Positions 38,441-40,371 of a stretch of 40,371 bases of DNA are shown here, piece after piece. Within the stretch, counting starts at the first letter, position 1. Each line of letters starts with the position of its first letter. Position numbers and translations under genes: made by a program. This DNA comes from a virus: positions 1 to 40,371 of IMG/VR virus record IMGVR_UViG_3300017528_000090; one strand, 5' to 3'. The notes under the pieces are model-generated. The model had not been told where the DNA came from. It saw only the letters and a program-made list of their open reading frames with translations, and made no database searches.

Positions 38441-38583
38441 AGCGATGCGTTTGGTTTGGAAAACGGCGGCGGTCATGGTCGGATTGGGAACAGAAAAACG
38501 TGTCAACCGGACAATACGAACCACTTTGCAGACCAATCCGTTCAATGCGCTGCTGGCCATGCGGAAACAGGAAGGGCCGGTGA
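38437..38583 (+). CDS. Very small basic Cys-containing protein
   Basis: 48 residues, MKRCVWFGKRRRSWSDWEQK then CRPIRSMRCWPCGNRKGR. Overlaps the preceding gene by ATGA and ends four bases before the next start. Possible metal site CxxxxxxCxxC. No family recognised. Confidence 0.45.
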   Translation: MKRCVWFGKRRRSWSDWEQKNVSTGQYEPLCRPIRSMRCWPCGNRKGR

Positions 38584-38587
38584 AGGG

Positions 38588-38785
38588 ATGAGCGAATCTG
38601 ATAGGAACCTTTTAGGACGACCAGTGCCGAGTCGTTCAGAGATTCAAGAGCTTCAATCCCAACTCGCCAAGGCCAGGGCGAGGATTGCGGAGTCATCGAC
38701 AAGGTGCTCAATGATTCTCAACCCGTATTCAAAGCGAGCAAGGCAAGTCCTTGAGGGCTGGCGGGGTCGATGCCTTGAGCCGTAA
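38588..38785 (+). CDS. Small hypothetical protein, converging on the leftward block
   Basis: 65 residues, MSESDRNLLGRPVPSRSEIQ then a coiled-coil-like LQSQLAKARARIAESS. Preceded by GAAGGG at a good distance. Its last 68 bases overlap the opposite-strand gene 38718-38948, so one of the two C-termini may be longer than the functional product. Confidence 0.5.
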   Translation: MSESDRNLLGRPVPSRSEIQELQSQLAKARARIAESSTRCSMILNPYSKRARQVLEGWRGRCLEP

Positions 38786-38948
38786 GCACAACCATCATTC
38801 GATCCCGTGCGGTTTGCGACTCCAAGGCAATCAGGTCAGCGAAGTTCTGTGAAGTCACCTGAACCTTCTGCTCCCACAAGGCAATCATTTTCTGAGTGGC
38901 CGGGATGCCGATGTTTTCGATTAGCGATGCGACAAGTTCCCACGTCAT
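38718..38948 (-). CDS. Hypothetical protein at the end of the leftward lipoprotein block
   Basis: 76 residues, MTWELVASLIENIGIPATQK then a helix-rich KVQVTSQNFADLIALESQTA and LTAQGIDPASPQGLALLALN. I have seen similar proteins in phages with a start like SWELV and an ending in QGIDPAS, without a known function. Follows the lipoprotein gene by one base. C-terminus overlaps a plus-strand gene. Confidence 0.6.
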   Translation of the reverse strand: MTWELVASLIENIGIPATQKMIALWEQKVQVTSQNFADLIALESQTARDRMMVVLTAQGIDPASPQGLALLALNTG

Positions 38949-38949
38949 A

Positions 38950-39279
38950 TCATTTAGCGGTTGAGATTTCGTTGAGCAGGGTTGCGGAGATAACGGTCAC
39001 ACTGGCAGGCGCGACGGCGTTGGTATCGCCTTGAACCAGAATCGTTGCCGCCTTCAAAGCATCCTGAAGCTTCTGGAAGTCAGCGGCGATTTTCGGAACG
39101 GAGTTGGTGGACACCTTGGCTTTAGCCACGAGTGTCAAATAGCCGTCAAAAGCACTCGTGGCCGTTGTTTCGATAGTCGCCAGCGTTTTGTAAGCGGTGG
39201 TTTGATTGCTCTTAGGGAGCAGTGAGCACCCGCATAGCGCAAGCGCCAGCAGGAGGATTGAGTTTATTCGTATATTCAT
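38950..39279 (-). CDS. Lipoprotein
   Basis: 109 residues from ATG 39279 (MNIRINSILLLALALCGCSL), the start set by an ATGA overlap. The LALCGCS segment is a lipobox, so Cys ~18 would be lipidated. The mature helical, Ala/Thr-rich part (YLTLVAKAKVSTNSVPKIAA) lies in the periplasm. Three such lipoproteins occur within 1 kb, suggesting a spanin-like lysis or exclusion role, not demonstrable here. Confidence 0.65.
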   Translation of the reverse strand: MNIRINSILLLALALCGCSLLPKSNQTTAYKTLATIETTATSAFDGYLTLVAKAKVSTNSVPKIAADFQKLQDALKAATILVQGDTNAVAPASVTVISATLLNEISTAK

Positions 39280-39467
39280 GTTGATTCGATGGTTAGCCAA
39301 GTGACTGTGCAATGAATTACCACGTGGTAAGCGATTGGGATCTCCTGAAATGTCCCGCCGTCGCATGATACTAAAACATGCCCGTTTTCCTCATCTGAAA
39401 TGACGGTTCCGTGGCCTCTAATTGTGGCTCCTTCGGCGAGCCAGCTTACTCTTGTTCCTTTTCTCAT
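39276..39467 (-). CDS. Small hypothetical protein
   Basis: 63 residues, MRKGTRVSWLAEGATIRGHG then all-beta (TVISDEENGHVLVSCDGGTF). Looks like a small SH3-like barrel of the kind that begins with KGTRVSW. Between two lipoprotein genes, ATGA at both ends. Unassigned. Confidence 0.55.
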   Translation of the reverse strand: MRKGTRVSWLAEGATIRGHGTVISDEENGHVLVSCDGGTFQEIPIAYHVVIHCTVTWLTIEST

Positions 39468-39688
39468 AATTTTGATTTTATTACTTCTTCTCTGAGAGCC
39501 TTCACGCGGTCAGCCGATTCTTCGATGCCGTGATGGAACTCAGAGCTTTGGTAGTATGACTCGTCCGCGGTGAAAAATCCATCTTCGCGTTGTTTGGGTG
39601 TGGCCCTCGACCAAGTTGGGACTGAGCGGCAGGAGCAGAGCAGCAGCGCCAGGATCAGCAGGGGAATGATGGCGATCAGGAGTTTCAT
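39464..39688 (-). CDS. Small lipoprotein
   Basis: 74 residues. MKLLIAIIPLLILALLLCSC has a lipobox-like LLLC. The mature part is acidic with a helical end (SADRVKALREEVIKSKL). ATGA overlaps with the neighbouring lipoprotein and the barrel-like gene. Size fits an outer-membrane spanin subunit but no proline-rich stretch is present. Confidence 0.6.
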   Translation of the reverse strand: MKLLIAIIPLLILALLLCSCRSVPTWSRATPKQREDGFFTADESYYQSSEFHHGIEESADRVKALREEVIKSKL

Positions 39689-39915
39689 CGGTAGCCTCCA
39701 ACCTTTTCCTCAAGAATCGTTATGGTGTGCATGAAGTCCATCATCAGCGCCGGATACTTTTCGTTCGCCTCCGATAGTTCCGGGTGCCGCTGGTGGATCA
39801 ACTCGATGTTGCACTCCTTGCGAGGTGTGGCGCATCCTGCCAGAGTTGCAAACACCAAGCATATAAACACCAAGGATAGCCAAGGAATAGCGTCGATCAG
39901 GAGTTTCAGTTTCAT
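39685..39915 (-). CDS. Small lipoprotein
   Basis: 76 residues with lipobox LAGCA in MKLKLLIDAIPWLSLVFICL ... FATLAGCATPRKE. Mature region helical (ELSEANEKYPALMMDFMHTI). Overlaps both neighbours by ATGA. Its N-terminus (IDAIPWLSL) resembles that of the next lipoprotein (IAIIPLLIL), so the two may be duplicates. Confidence 0.6.
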   Translation of the reverse strand: MKLKLLIDAIPWLSLVFICLVFATLAGCATPRKECNIELIHQRHPELSEANEKYPALMMDFMHTITILEEKVGGYR

Positions 39916-40139
39916 AAATCAATCCCGTCCGCCAACCCGCTCCGATCCTTGCTGGAAGCCAGCAGGCACGAACCAGCGGACGGAAAGTGTCTTTTGCAAA
40001 GCATCTGTTTGCCGCTCCATTGAAGCTCTCGCATGGGATATTCTTCACCGCAAAGGTCGCAGGTTTCCAACACGGCGGACGGTGGAATACCGATAAGCGG
40101 AACCTTGAATCCGTCCTTTATGACCGTTGCATGCGTCAT
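39912..40139 (-). CDS. Small Cys-containing protein
   Basis: 75 residues, MTHATVIKDGFKVPLIGIPP then CDLCGEEYPMRELQWSGKQM and LCKRH. CxxC ... CxxxxH-like ligands suggest a zinc-binding module, as in many small phage proteins. ATGA overlap on both sides. Confidence 0.55.
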   Translation of the reverse strand: MTHATVIKDGFKVPLIGIPPSAVLETCDLCGEEYPMRELQWSGKQMLCKRHFPSAGSCLLASSKDRSGLADGIDL

Positions 40140-40371
40140 CGTAACCTGTTTGTATGGTTAATCGTTACAAATGGAATTGAATTTGAAAGAAAGTATATAT
40201 TCGTAGCAGTTCCAAAGCTACCAGAAACTCCATTAGTTGAAAACCAACCATATGAAATCGGTTGAAGATTGGTATCAACTCCAGTCACTTTCCAATCGCT
40301 TACCTTCTCCATCGTCTCCACTTTCCTTGAAATCAATCTCTCGTCATGCACTTCGCGGCGCTTTCCGTTCC
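40136..40371 (-). CDS. C-terminal part of a protein entering from the right edge
   Basis: The frame is open from 40371 to its stop at 40136. GTG 40351 or ATG 40312 are possible internal starts, but the N-terminus is probably outside the window. The visible end (YGWFSTNGVSGSFGTATNIY, FLSNSIPFVTINHTNR) is Ser/Thr/Asn-rich and beta-like, as in the exported fibre-type proteins at the left end. Joining the two window ends directly does not put this frame in register with the left-edge spike gene. Confidence 0.5.
   Translation of the reverse strand, partial: NGKRREVHDERLISRKVETMEKVSDWKVTGVDTNLQPISYGWFSTNGVSGSFGTATNIYFLSNSIPFVTINHTNRLR

Overview
The window looks like most of the genome of a tailed double-stranded DNA phage (Caudoviricetes, siphovirus-like) that probably infects a Verrucomicrobiota bacterium. 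The phage assignment is firm. It rests on a lambda-type packaging set (Nu1-like small terminase, GpA-type large terminase, gpW-like joiner, lambda-type portal), a prohead protease fused to an HK97-fold capsid protein, a tail tube, a tape measure and fibre proteins. The host is an inference from the very Thr/Asn-rich exported proteins and from small accessory families (a DUF6948-like protein followed by a Gly-X repeat gene). No integrase, rRNA or tRNA is visible.

Layout. From 21769 leftward to base 1 the minus strand carries one tightly packed virion operon. Most junctions are ATGA or TAATG overlaps. The order is replisome-organiser-like protein, small genes, small and large terminase, a G-rich element ending in a strong terminator, gpW-like protein, portal, protease-capsid fusion, an exported capsid-neighbour protein, connectors, tail tube, assembly chaperone, tape measure, distal tail proteins, and three exported fibre or spike proteins. 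The last of these runs off the left edge. A near-consensus promoter with TAGCGA repeats (21790-21863) heads the operon. From 21.9 to 23.3 kb is a control region. Three promoters there each carry a palindrome of the form TGWAG-CCC-CTWCA between the -35 and -10 boxes, driving a short leftward operon (22924 to 22151) and two rightward transcripts.

From 23.1 to 34.5 kb the plus strand holds the early and replication genes: a DUF2786-like protein, a Rad52/Mgm101-like annealing protein, a nucleotidyltransferase-like protein, a DUF6948-like protein, a Gly-X hexanucleotide-repeat gene broken by a one-base register change, an HTH-HNH protein, a replication initiation-like protein, an HNH protein, an SNF2-type helicase and a DNA methyltransferase. 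From 34.5 to 40.4 kb are three shorter blocks: a leftward set of small genes ending upstream at a Fis-type HTH regulator (36916 to 34496), a divergent rightward set including a RusA-like resolvase with RusA features in two frames (36964 to 38785), and a leftward set with three lipoproteins (40371 to 38718).

The strongest candidates for undescribed biology are the three-operator switch, the G-rich element with two co-varying GNRA hairpins between terminase and gpW, the Gly-X hexamer array that splits its gene, the two-frame RusA locus, the structured leader before the replication gene, and the several virion-region proteins with Sec signal peptides. Both window ends cut open reading frames, so the genome is not complete here. 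No endolysin or DNA polymerase was recognised.
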